From Mesostigma viride (Eukaryota; Streptophyta; Mesostigmatophyceae; Mesostigmatales; Mesostigmataceae): a DNA stretch of 62,000 nt. Where the stretch lies: assembly GCA_009746045.1 (NCBI GenBank), contig RPFO01000026.1:232501-294500 (forward strand). Reading direction: 5' to 3'. A program made the position numbers and the translations under genes. Positions 1 to 12,565 of this stretch are shown in pieces (position 1 is the first letter of the stretch; every line of letters begins with the position of its first letter). The notes beneath the pieces are model-generated. The model saw only the letters and a program-made list of their open reading frames with translations, was not told where the DNA came from and did not search any database.

Positions 1-579
<579 letters not shown>

Positions 580-2676
580 AACCGGTAACCGACCCAACCC
601 TACAGTGAGTATGTGATACATACTAGTAGTCACTGTTCACTGAAGTGTTCAGATAGTAATCCGTATATCTCATTATAAGAGATTGTTTAACCCGTGTTTT
701 TTTTATTAGAACGCGATATATCGCGTTGTAAGCTTTTTTTAGAACGCGTATAGCACCTAAGGAAAAAAAATTTTCATGGTCATGTATATACTTTCCTGAA
801 AGCCCATAAATCAAAGGATTTTTTGAGCTACTCAGACCTACAAAATGCTAATTCATTTGAGAGATACACTGGTTTGAATACAGCGGGGTCTGACCATGAC
901 CGCAATTTCTTGGCCCTAGGTCACAAGTCATGTGCTTATGCACAAATGGTTCATGAAAAAAATCTGGCTTCTTGCACGAGCTATGGGCAACATATGCAGG
1001 CTCTGTGAAACAAAACTCAGGCCCATTGGGCCACTGGAGCTATTTTTCATTACCATCACAATTACAACGCAGTACAACGCAGTGGGAAAAATGAGAGCCC
1101 TTCACAACATGACGCAACGACACGAGCCCCATAAACGGGGCCACAGTGAGCTTGGAGGGTCAAAACGTTGAAAATAGGTGTTGTATAAGTTATACAGCAT
1201 CAAACATGCATCAAACATCATGACTGGATGACCTTATATGACTGAATCAGGCAGCCATAGCCAAAGCATCATCCACTCTCACAACGTGTTGAGCACATGC
1301 CTCGTGGGAACGGAGGTGCTGGGTTTTCATTCCATAACGCGTGCAATACTGAAAGAAAGAGGCACGTGTAATGCAAGGCTTGGATAGATTGAGTGATCCA
1401 TGAGCTTACATGCAGGCAAAGATGACGCTGGAATGCATGCTAGCAAATGGTGGCAAGATGCTAACAACACATGATTATACACCATGATTATGGGCACCTA
1501 GCTGATCTTCTTGCACAATCAACGCAGTATAAACGATCAACATCCAATCCTCACGATATATGCACGGCTTGACGACGTATACAGCACCTAAATACTGCAC
1601 AACTGCAACCTGCTATGGCTGACATGCAAGCAACGTCGAGTAGGATGGCGGTCTTAGAGAGGCTGGGCAGAGGTCGATCGGTAGAAATAAGTGGAAAACT
1701 GGCAGAAACTAGGTAGAAACACGATATACTTACGCCTGCAAGCACTATTGAGCCGGTGGAAGAGGCCATTTAAAGGAAAATACAGCATACCGTAGCAATA
1801 GCCACGGTCACGCCTTACGCTGTTTGCAGGCACCATCATGCCCGGAGCTACCCAAAAAAAGTCCGCACAAATCTCGGTTTAGCCGAGAGTCCGGGCGTTC
1901 GGAAGGAATAAACATGTGTTAAGAAGTCGAAACACCATGGAAATACCAAGCATGGTGCCGCATCAGACCCGAGTCTTGACGTAATAATATGTATGCCGGT
2001 TTCCAGGGTTTCCGCATGAAAGTTGAGTGAGAAACTGGAAAAAACTACGTTTCATTTGCCCCAGTACCTCAACAAACTCGTAGAAACCTAATTAGCAACC
2101 TTTGAACGCATCATCATGGTCGTGCCACCCAACAGCCACTGAAATTCGCGCGAAAACTGGCGAGATCTACCTGCCGCCATCGCCGTCGTCTTCACCTTCG
2201 TCCCGCGAAAATGCCTGATTTCAGTGGTACATACTGGTACATATTTGTTTGCAGCTGTCACAAAAAAAATACCAAAAATACCAGGATTTTTTCTTGAATT
2301 CTATGAGATGTTTCTGACCTATGTTGAAAGTTTCAGACCAAAAATCGCATATCTAATAGGTTTGCCACGTGTCAGATTACAACGCGATACATCGCGTTCT
2401 AACCCTACAACGCGCTGTATCGCGTTGTTAAAAAACACGGTCCTCACGCTTCCCCTTGATGTTGATGAAATTTTAATTACCGAGTAGATTACCGCATGGC
2501 CGGCGTGGGTTGTTGTTGTTGTTGTTGTTGTTGCCCACACCGCATGGGTAGTGATGTCGAACCCCCGAGGAAATGTCATAACTTCATTGACTCGAAGCCG
2601 ACCTTGATCGCCCCTGTCAAGCTGCATGCATGCTAGTTTTAGGGCGGTGATCCGCAGTTAGACCGACGTCGAGGGA
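580..2676. other. Intergenic, no supported gene
   Basis: Only short ORFs without recognisable features. It holds the inverted boxes noted separately and a (GTT)n run near 2510-2533. The upstream region of the next gene has no motif I can assign. Confidence 0.6.
708..2400. repeat. Pair of inverted 23-bp palindromic boxes, possible transposon ends
   Basis: The boxes at 708-730 and 2378-2400 are reverse complements with one mismatch. Each has a palindromic core (ACGCGATATATCGCGT in the left one). A third related box lies at 2406-2430 and a partial one near 741. The 1.65 kb between them has no convincing gene. It could be a non-autonomous DNA element or scattered palindromic sites. No target duplication was found. 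Confidence 0.35.
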
Positions 2677-5600
2677 ATGCGTTTGCCGGGGACTAAATCG
2701 TCCCGGTCGCTTGTGGGTCACGTGTTTGAAGGAGATGTGTCTGGGCCAGGGGACGATCCTGAATCAGCGGTGCAGTACACCAATGGGTACCAGTCTGCAG
2801 CCAAAGTCTCCTCGTCCGATCAGTCTGGGCGACCATCCGATCAGTCCGGGCGACCGCCGCGGCCCAAGTTAAAGAAGCGCTTGTGGCACAGCCTCTCCAA
2901 AGGGCCACCTCTCCTTGCTTCGTATTTCGTTCCCGATGAGGCCCGGGAGAAATTCTCCGACAGGTCGATCATAACAATCGGCGGTTCCCTGCTGTTTGTG
3001 AACATCGCGGCCTTTATACTTCTCATCGTCTTCTACGGAGAGTGCCACAAGACGACGATCTTGACGATCCACCCGGAGGATGGCAGCATCAATACGGAGC
3101 GAGACTGCGTCGTGGAGCAATTGCTGCACACGGAAGGCATCTCGATGGACCAGCGAGGGAGGTGGAGCGGGGAGTGGAATTTCCGGCCGGCGGAGGCGTT
3201 CTGGCGCTTCGAGTTCGTCCGCTTCCGCAACACGGATGCTGGATTCCGAAGGAACATTTCGGGCGTAATTGACAAGTTGTATGACGAGTTGGAAACGCTG
3301 AAGGGCCACCGATATTACGAGGTGTGTTCCACCTGCTAGGAACACGTAGGGCAAGCATCTCGCTGCTTGTATTTCCTGCCTTCCAGGGTGCCAGCTAGGT
3401 ATGCCCCGCCTGATCAGCATTGGCAAACCAACGTCAGGTTCGGTTTGCCAAATATATAGCCACCTCCTGGTCGTTGTGAAGAACAACAGCCAATTCTCGA
3501 GTAAGGGCTCCCCAATCCATCTTCCTCATCCCGGCCCCCTCCTACCATGGTCCACTATGGCACTAAGGACATCGGTGGTACTTGTGATGGGAGCTGTTGT
3601 CCAAATATGGGCAAGCCTCCCACCCCTCATTTAAGCCCCCCACTGCTCCTTCCTGCAACAAACTCTGACTCTTGGGCACGACCAGCGGCCCGCTTTAGCT
3701 CCGCTCCATCGACCTGGGAGATGATCGAATGTGCCGCTCTTTCTTGTCCACGCCAGACGCTCAATTGTGGACGCTGTTACTCCACCCCCTCCACACACCC
3801 CCCCCAAAGAAAAAAAGGGTTGGATGAGTTGGATCATGGGGAGGCATGCTAGCTGGAGCCACCACATTCCCATGGCTAATCCTGAATGCGTTTTCAACTA
3901 ACTCTGAATGCAGAATCCTATGCTACGAATGAGCGGCCCCAAAAGCTGAACCCTTGTGACAAGGTCCCAAAGCCTGGCAAGGTCACGGAGCCGCCTGCTA
4001 CCACAGAAACATGGGCATGCAGCTGGACACCCTGAGCTGAGCCCCCCAACCCCCAATATCGTGATAACCCCCCTAGACAACTAGCCCCCGATATCGTGAT
4101 AACCCCCATACACAACCCCCCCCACTTATATCGTGATAACCCCCCTAGACAACCAACCCCCGATATCGTGATAACCCCCATAGACAACCCCCCCCACTTA
4201 TATCGTGATAACCCCCCTAGACAACCAACCCCCGATATGGTGATAACCCCCATAGACAACCCCCCCACTTATATCGTGATAACCCCCCTAGACAACCAGC
4301 CCCCGATATCGTGATAACCCCCCTAGACAACCAGCCTCCGATATCGTGATAACCCCCCTAGACAACCCCCCCCACTTATATCGTGATAACCCCCCTAGAC
4401 AACCAACCCCCGATATCGTGATAACCCCCATCGACAACCCCCCCCAACTATATCGTGATAACCCCCCTAGACAACCCCCCCCACTTAAATCGTGATAACC
4501 CCCCTAGACAACCCCCCCCACTTATATCGTGATAACCCCCCTAGACAACCAACCCCCGATATCGTGATAACCCCCCTAGACAACCAGCCTCCGATATCGT
4601 GATAACCCCCCTAGACAACTAGCCCCCGATATCGTGATAACCCCCATAGACAACCCCCCCACTTATATCGTGATAACCCCCTAGACAACCAACCCCCGAT
4701 ATCGTGATAACCCCCATAGACAACCCCCCCAACTATATCGTGATAACCCCCTAGACAACCCCCCCACTTAAATCGTGATAACCCCCTAGACAACCCCCCC
4801 ACTTATATCGTGATAACCCCCCTAGACAACCAACCCCCGATATCGTGATAACCCCCCTAGACAACCCCCCACACTTGACACCACCGATGCTCCCGCCCCT
4901 AACTCACCCACCCTGCGCCGTGGCGTGTACCACCCACCCCCACCAAATCACACACATCTCCTACCTGAGCATGGCTGCCCATCCCATATGTCAACCCCTC
5001 CATCCCTCCCGGCCCCATGATTCCTTTGTTTTCCCTGCCCTCCCCGCTATTTCCCTGACCCACTCCTGTTGCCATGGATGGCTTGCCCACATCTCTTCTC
5101 TTCACCCACGTCCTTGTGCCCTACTCACTCCTGGTTCCTTACCCACGTCTTTCTCACCCCCCCCCCCCCCCCCCCCCTTCCCCTGCCTGCCAGGTCATTC
5201 AGCTGCTGCGCTTCAGCAACATCACGGTGGATGGCACCGAGGGCTATGTGCGCATCGCCCCAAACTTCAACCTCCAGTTTGCGATCCGCAACAAGCTGAC
5301 CGACTGGTCGCAAGCGCGCGACATGAGCCGGTGGGTCAACTTGGGCCGACCGATAACGCCGGAGGAGGAGGCCGCCGCGGTCCGGGGATCCCGACCGGAC
5401 GCCTGCGACGGCACCACGGTGGTCGTTGGGTACGACCATCTCCAGATCAAGGGAAACCGCGCAATCTCGGTGCTGCCATCGCCCCTGTTCAGCCCGACCA
5501 TGGACTACTACATGTACAATTACACGGCGGGGAATGGCACGGGGGGGAGCGGCACTTGCGTGCGCGTGGACATCGTGGAGGGCGAGGACGTGGCCAGTGT

Positions 5601-8600
5601 GCCAATTCTGGGGGACATCTCGCAGCGGAATGGGCGGCAGGCGTACCGGTCCCTGTACGTGACCCTCGAACTCGATACTCGATACTCGATACTCGATACT
5701 CGATACTCCATACTCGATACTCGATACTCGATTCTCGATACTCGATACTCGATACTCGATACTCGATACTCGATACTCGATACTCGATACTCGATACTCG
5801 ATACTCGACACTCGACACTCAATACTCGATACTCGACACTCCATACTCGATACTCGATACTCGATTCTCGATACTCGATTCTCGATACTCGATACTCGAC
5901 ACTCGATACTCGATACTCGATACTCGATACTCGATACTCGATACTCGATACTCGATACTCGATACTCGATACTCGATACTCGATACTCGATACTCGATAC
6001 TCGATACTCGATACTCGATACTCGATACTCGATACTCGATACTCGATACTCGATACTCGATACTCGATACTTGATACTCGATACTCGATACTCGATACTC
6101 GATACTCGATACTCGATACTCGATACTCGATACTCGATACTCGATACTCGATACTCGATACTCGATACTCGATACTCGATACTCGATACTCGATACTCGA
6201 TACTCGATACTCGATACTCGATACTCGATACTCGATACTCGATACTCGATACTCGATACTCGATACTCGATACTCGATACTCGATACTCGATACTCGATA
6301 CTCGATACTCGATACTCGATACTCGATACTCGATACTCGATACTCGATACTCGATACTCGATACTCGATACTCGATACTCGATACTCGATACTTGATACT
6401 CGATACTCGATACTCGATACTCGATACTCGATACTCGATACTCGACACTCGACACTCGACACTCGACACTCGACACTCGATGCTCGATGCTCGATGCTCG
6501 ATACTCGATACTCGAGGATGCTCGATGCTGGATGCTCGATGCTTGAGACTCGATACTCGAGACTCGAGACTCGAGACTCGACACTCGACACTCGACACTC
6601 GACACTCGACACTCGACACTCGACACTTGACACTCGATGCTCGACGCTCGATGCTCGATGCTCGATGCTCGATGCTCGATGCTCGATGCTCGATGCTCGA
6701 TGCTCGATGCTCGATGCTCGATGCTCGATGCTCGATGCTCGATGCTCGATGCTCGATGCTCGATGCTCGATGCTCGATGCTCGATGCTCGATGCTCGATG
6801 CTCGATGCTCGATGCTCGATGCTCGATGCTCGATGCTCGATGCTCGATGCTCGATGCTCGATGCTCGATGCTCGATGCTCGATGCTCGATGCTCGATGCT
6901 CGATGCTCGATGCTCGATGCTCGATGCTCGATGCTCGATGCTCGATACTCGATACTCGACACTCGACACTCGACGCTCGACGCTCGACGCTCGACGCTCG
7001 ATGCTCGATGCTCGATGCTCGATGCTCGATGCTCGATGCTCGATGCTCGATGCTCGATGCTCGATGCTCGATGCTCGATGCTCGATGCTCGATGCTCGAT
7101 GCTCGATGCTCGATGCTCGATGCTCGATGCTCGATGCTCGATGCTCGATGCTCGATGCTCGATGCTCGATGCTCGATGCTCGATGCTCGATGCTCGATGC
7201 TCGATGCTCGATGCTCGATGCTCGATGCTCGATGCTCGATGCTCGATGCTCGATGCTCGATGCTCGATGCTCGATGCTCGATGCTCGATGCTCGATGCTC
7301 GATGCTCGATGCTCGATGCTCGATGCTCGATGCTCGATGCTCGATGCTCGATGCTCGATGCTCGATGCTCGATGCTCGATGCTCGATGCTCGATGCTCGA
7401 TGCTCGATGCTCGATGCTCGATGCTCGATGCTCGATGCTCGACGCTCGACGCTCGACGCTCGACGCTCGATGCGCGATGCGCGATGCGCGATGCGCGATG
7501 CGCGATGCGCGATGCGCGATGCGCGATGCTCGATGCTCGATGCTCGATGCTCGATGCTCGATGCTCGATGCTCGATGCTCGATGCTCGATGCTCGATGCT
7601 CGATGCTCGATGCTCGATGCTCGATGCTCGATGCTCGATGCTCGATGCTCGATGCTCGATGCTCGACGCTCGACGCTCGACGCTCGACGCTCGATGCTCG
7701 ACGCTCGACGCTCGATGCTCGATGCTCGATGCTCGATGCTCGATGCTCGATGCTCGATGCTCGATGCTCGATGCTCGATGCTCGATGCTCGATGCTCGAT
7801 GCTCGATGCTCGATGCTCGATGCTCGATGCTCGATGCTCGATGCTCGATGCTCGATGCTCGATGCTCGATGCTCGATGCTCGATGCTCGATGCTCGATGC
7901 TCGATGCTCGATGCTCGATGCTCGATGCTCGATGCTCGATGCTCGATGCTCGATGCTCGATGCTCGATGCTCGATGCTCGATGCTCGATGCTCGATGCTC
8001 GATGCTCGATGCTCGATGCTCGATGCTCGATGCTCGATGCTCGATGCTCGATGCTCGATGCTCGACGCTCGACGCTCGACGCTCGACGCTCGACGCTCGA
8101 CGCTCGACGCTCGATGCGCGATGCGCGATGCGCGATGCGCGATGCGCGATGCGCGATGCTCGATGCTCGATGCTCGATGCTCGATGCTCGATGCTCGATG
8201 CTCGATGCTCGATGCTCGATGCTCGATGCTCGATGCTCGATGCTCGATGCTCGATGCTCGATGCTCGATGCTCGATGCTCGATGCTCGACGCTCGACGCT
8301 CGACGCTCGACGCTCGACGCTCGACGCTCGATGCTCGACGCTCGACGCTCGATGCTCGATGCTCGATGCTCGATGCTCGATGCTCGATGCTCGATGCTCG
8401 ATGCTCGATGCTCGATGCTCGATGCTCGATGCTCGATGCTCGATGCTCGATGCTCGATGCTCGATGCTCGATGCTCGATGCTCGATGCTCGATGCTCGAT
8501 GCTCGATGCTCGATGCTCGATGCTCGATGCTCGATGCTCGATGCTCGATGCTCGATGCTCGATGCTCGATGCTCGATGCTCGATGCTCGATGCTCGATGC

Positions 8601-11106
8601 TCGATGCTCGATGCTCGATGCTCGATGCTCGATGCTCGATGCTCGATGCTCGATGCTCGATGCTCGATGCTCGATGCTCGATGCTCGATGCTCGATGCTC
8701 GATGCTCGATGCTCGATGCTCGATGCTCGACGCTCGACGCTCGACGCTCGACGCTCGACGCTCGACGCTCGACGCTCGACGCTCGACGCTCGACGCTCGA
8801 CGCTCGATGCGCGATGCGCGATGCGCGATGCGCGATGCGCGATGCGCGATGCGCGATGCGCGATGCGCGATGCGCGATGCGCGATGCGCGATGCGCGATG
8901 CGCGATGCGCGATGCGCGATGCGCGATGCGCGATGCGCGATGCGCGATGCGCGATGCGCGATGCGCGATGCGCGATGCGCGATGCGCGATGCGCGATGCG
9001 CGATGCGCGATGCGCGATGCGCGATGCGCGATGCGCGATGCGCGATGCGCGATGCGCGATGCGCGATGCGCGATGCGCGATGCGCGATGCGCGATGCGCG
9101 ATGCGCGATGCGCGATGCGCGATGCGCGATGCTCGATGCTCGATGCTCGATGCTCGATGCTCGATGCTCGATGCTCGATGCTCGATGCTCGATGCTCGAT
9201 GCTCGATGCTCGATGCTCGATGCTCGATGCGCGATGCGCGATGCGCAATGCTCGATGCTCGATGCTCGATGCGCAATGCTCGATGCTCGATGCTCGACGC
9301 TCGTTGCTCGATACTCCATACTCGATGCTCGATCAAGGGAATGCAAGACCTTGTCGCGACTCATATGGTGTTTTTCTCATTCTCCCTATGACGTAGTGTT
9401 GCAAGATGTTGGTGTGTGCCTCAAGTCGGTCATGGGGGGTATAGTCTAGTATTCCTGGTAGTCGATCTGGCACTGTCTAGTTAGCAAGCCCGTGGATAAT
9501 GGCATGTGAAGCAGTTTGGGAGCATAGGCAAACCAGTACCCTTTTGGGAACGTAGGCTGGTGAACCAGTTCCCCCAGTGGCAGCGTCAGACATACTCTAT
9601 AGGGTATGCTTCAATATAGCAGAGCAACGATGTTTTGTCAAGACTCCCTCCTTCTCCAGGTTTTCTCCTGAGCTCTGCGACCCTGGTACGATGTCCTTAT
9701 CTGAGAAAGTGACGACCTCGTATATGACGTATGATTGGCTGCGTGCATCGGGGTCGCTGCCTTCAGTTGCCGTACTTAAGGCAGAGCGCCCTTCCTTGTA
9801 CCTTCCCCACCCCCCTGGGTGCCCCTCATGCCCTCTCGTTCCCACCCTGACCTTTCCCAGTTCCCTGCACACACAAACACGTGCACACGCCCGCACGCGC
9901 GCGCCCCCCCCCCACACACACTCACAGACACACAAGCACTCGTGACTCATTATTCTCTCTCTCCCCTTCCCCCTCCTCTCTCTTTTGTCCACCCCCAAAC
10001 TTTACCATTCCCCTACACCTCCATCTTTATTTTCTCCTTCCATTCCCTTTCCCCTCCCCCTCATTTCCTTTTTCTTCCCATACCCCGTTTCTCTCCCCCC
10101 GCCCCCCCATCTCGTTCCGTCTCCGCCTCACATCCTCCCCTCACACACACGTTCTATTTCCCCCATCCCCTCCCCCCGCCATGCACACATGCATTCTGTC
10201 TACCCACCAATGACACCATTCTGTGTCCTCCCCCCCAACCACCCCAGTGAGTGGGACACAAGCCAGATCGTCGCGCTCGACTTCTGCAACAAGTACCGCG
10301 AGAAATGCCTCACCTTCTTCCGTGTGCCGACCTCCCCGCGCGCGGTGATCGCGGGAGTGTTCGTCTCAGCGGGCTCCTCCGAGTCCCTCCCCTCCGCCTA
10401 CTCCCCCACGCTGGACAAGTACGGCTACATTTGGACCAACGGGGTCTATGCCGGCATACGCGACCCCGCCACGGGCGCGCTCGCGTGGAACAACCGAACG
10501 TTCTTTGTGGTGCCGCAGCTACTTGCGGACGATACGTGCGCGTCTTGCAATTCCACCACCGCCCCCGAGATCGACTGCCAGAGCTTTCTAGCGATCGAGC
10601 TCCACATGTACCTGCTGAACGTGCCGGGCGACAACCAGGCGTGGGTGAAGAGCCAGCTGCCCGCCGACTGGGTGCTCGCGCCAGGTCTCCTTGGCCCATA
10701 CTTTGTGACGTTTGAGTACGCGCTCCGGCTGGCGTCCGGTTTCAATGAGGACCTGGTCCACCCTGAGATGCAGTGTGACGTCTCCAGCATGGGTTTCCTG
10801 CTGGACCGCCCCACGCTTTACAACGTGACGACGTTCCCGTTCCAGTTGACCTCGGGCGTGTACTCTTGCCGCGTGTACGACTGCGCGTCCTTCCTCCAGC
10901 GGCTTGCCAACGCGTGGTCCAACGTGGAGTTGCTCTACGTCATCTGTGTCAACGTCATCGTGTTTTATGTGTTCACGCGGTTCACGTATAACCTGCGCTG
11001 GCGCAAGCCCAAACCGACGCCCACGCTGCCCGCGATACCGGTGGATGGCAGTTCGCGGACTATTCCTACGGTAGGCGGCAGCGTGCGCACATCGGCAGAG
11101 CCGTGA
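2677..11106 (+). CDS. Host membrane protein with large ectodomain, three exons
   Basis: Three exons join with matching phases: 2677-3321 (phase 0, donor GTGTGT), 5194-5654 (acceptor after a long C/T tract, donor GTACGT, phase 2) and 10248-11106, stop TGA. The predicted protein is about 654 aa. A charged, proline-rich N-terminus is followed by one membrane segment around residues 110-132 (IGGSLLFVNIAAFILLIVFY). A long, probably lumenal or extracellular region follows, with several N-x-S/T sites and cysteines (CASCNSTT), then a second membrane segment near the C-terminus (LLYVICVNVIVFYVF) and a basic, proline-rich tail. I do not recognise the family. Two end-placed helices around a large ectodomain would put both termini on the same side. 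Both introns are swollen by tandem repeats (about 1.9 and 4.6 kb). Exon boundaries are inferred from splice signals and frame agreement. The start is the first ATG of the open frame; an upstream exon is not excluded. Confidence 0.75.
4025..4872 (+). repeat. C-rich ~34-bp minisatellite in intron 1
   Basis: About 25 copies of a unit built on ATATCGTGATAACCCCC followed by TAGACAACC and then either CCCCCACTTAT or AACCCCCGAT. The two half-types alternate irregularly and C-run length varies from 5 to 8. It lies wholly in intron 1 of the membrane-protein gene. The other strand is G-run rich. Confidence 0.92.
5664..9333 (+). repeat. Heptanucleotide satellite in intron 2 (about 520 units)
   Basis: A continuous 7-bp array starting only nine bases after the exon 2 donor. 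The unit changes in blocks: ACTCGAT to about 6420; mixed ACTCGAC/GAGACTC to about 6640; then mainly GCTCGAT with blocks of GCTCGAC and GCGCGAT. The order GCTCGAC, GCGCGAT, GCTCGAT, GCTCGAC recurs (near 7440, 8062 and 8725), giving a higher-order repeat of roughly 620-660 bp. Because 7 is not a multiple of 3, all frames are open on both strands; those ORFs are not genes. Confidence 0.97.
9334..10247 (+). other. 3' part of intron 2: alternating and pyrimidine-rich DNA
   Basis: No gene is seen. Around 9868-9935 there is alternating CA/CG DNA with a C run. From about 9950 to the acceptor at 10247 the plus strand is almost all pyrimidine, which serves as a very long polypyrimidine tract before the CCCCAG acceptor. 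Confidence 0.7.
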
Positions 11107-12267
11107 CAATCACAGTTCGGGGCCGGCGACACTCGTTCCGTGTTAACGTTTCCAGTCGGGCAAGATGGTCGTCCGACAGATACATGGTGACTGGTGTCTT
11201 ATCGAACGTGCCGCATGGATGGCACCCACTGCAAAGGCTTCCAGGAGTGTGCAATTTTCGGGCCAGCCTCATACATAGGGTCTTGGTGCTGGCTACGCCC
11301 GTCTGGGGTGGAGCGAGACAAGGTTGGATCGTGTGGCGGAAGGTGGATGAGGAGGTGTAGGGCTTGGCAGCAGTCCCTGGGGCCTCAGCACAGTTGGCCT
11401 ATCCGCCTGTGGGCCGTTGTACATATCATAGCTGCGCTGGTTGTCTCCTTTATATATGTCCTTATGGCACGGTAGGTGTGTTTTGAGGAGCGGTGGTCTG
11501 CTGGAAGTACAGGCAAATTGATTTTGTGTATATTCAGATCATGCCAATATGTTATTGTCACCTATCTTGGCAGGCTATGAGCAAATGATGGCCAACTGCG
11601 ACAGCAGTTCTCAGTGACATAATTTTCACAGAGCGTCTGTGCTCTTCGATCGTTGCTCATCATGCGTCCACCAGTCAAGTTTGCTAGGGAAAACTATGTT
11701 CGATCTCAGCATCTGCGATCTCATTGGCGGTTGCATTTCTATATGCATTTCTATATGCATGTGCGCAGTTTTTCTTCATGTGCTGTGCTATAGCTAATGG
11801 CACGTGCATCGCTCTCCGTGACTTTTCTTGATTCTTTTATCAGCTTGTTTTCCCCTTATAAACATTGGTATAATGCTAAATTTTCTAATTGCTGACGTAC
11901 GTTGATGGTGATGTACGTACACGACTACACGTAGATATGGAATCACGTCATGCATCATGATCCGCACAGCTAGGGCGCACTTCATGATGCATGAGTGCCC
12001 AAGCAATTATGCACCGGATATTCATAATATCATATATATTAAAAAAGAGATTTGAGTGATTTCACTCTGCTGTAAGTAATTATATTATTAATATATATAT
12101 TAAAAAATTACTTACATCAGAGTAAAGGCACCCACGTAGAAATAAACAAACCCAACGCTATAACAAGAGATACCACGACAAAACAACTATACAGCCGGCA
12201 TGGGACACTCGATCCACTCCGCGGAATGAAGTTAAACAGCCTAATAACCGTGCTGCGCCGCAAAGGC
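11107..12267. other. Intergenic, no supported gene
   Basis: Downstream of the membrane-protein gene I see only short ORFs, a small duplication (ATTTCTATATGC twice near 11735-11760) and the AT-rich hairpin at 12064-12123. Confidence 0.6.
12064..12123. repeat. AT-rich inverted repeat (hairpin)
   Basis: The 19-bp arms at 12064-12082 and 12105-12123 are reverse complements with one mismatch around an AT-only centre. It lies just outside the proposed left end of the large transposon. It resembles a tiny foldback element. Confidence 0.75.
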
Positions 12268-12343
12268 AGCTGGGTGGTCCCACGCGGAATGGGGTCATTT
12301 TTGGCGCATTTTGCAAGAAAAAAACGCTAGTTTCAATCGTCCG
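12268..12343 (+). repeat. Left inverted terminal repeat of the large transposon
   Basis: It matches the reverse complement of 52985-53049. The first 28 bases are exact, followed by an insertion of about 10 bases, then a further near-exact stretch of about 37 bases containing an A7 run present at both ends. Confidence 0.75.
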
Positions 12344-12565
12344 ATATCTTTTTTTCGCGCGAATTTGGCGTCCGATCGCGTATTTTCGAGCTAATTTGGT
12401 GTCATAATGCTTAATTCATGTCAATTTGAGCGTACATTCCACATCGAGAGGCTTGAAAGTTAGTAATTCATGTAAATTTTACGTGGAGAGACTCGACATC
12501 ATCCTAACCTTTGTATTAACCATAGGACGAGCATTGCCAGCGCATGTCCAAGTGCTAACTTTCCC

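Noticed and set aside
5125-9449. ORFs of 900-1,400 codons on both strands (ASSIEHR and LDARCSM repeats)
   Set aside because: They are produced by a stop-free 7-bp array that is open in every frame, and the array lies in an intron.
9757-9945. Coding exon in the CA/CT-rich tract
   Set aside because: Low-complexity pyrimidine tract leading to a splice acceptor; no conserved-looking peptide.
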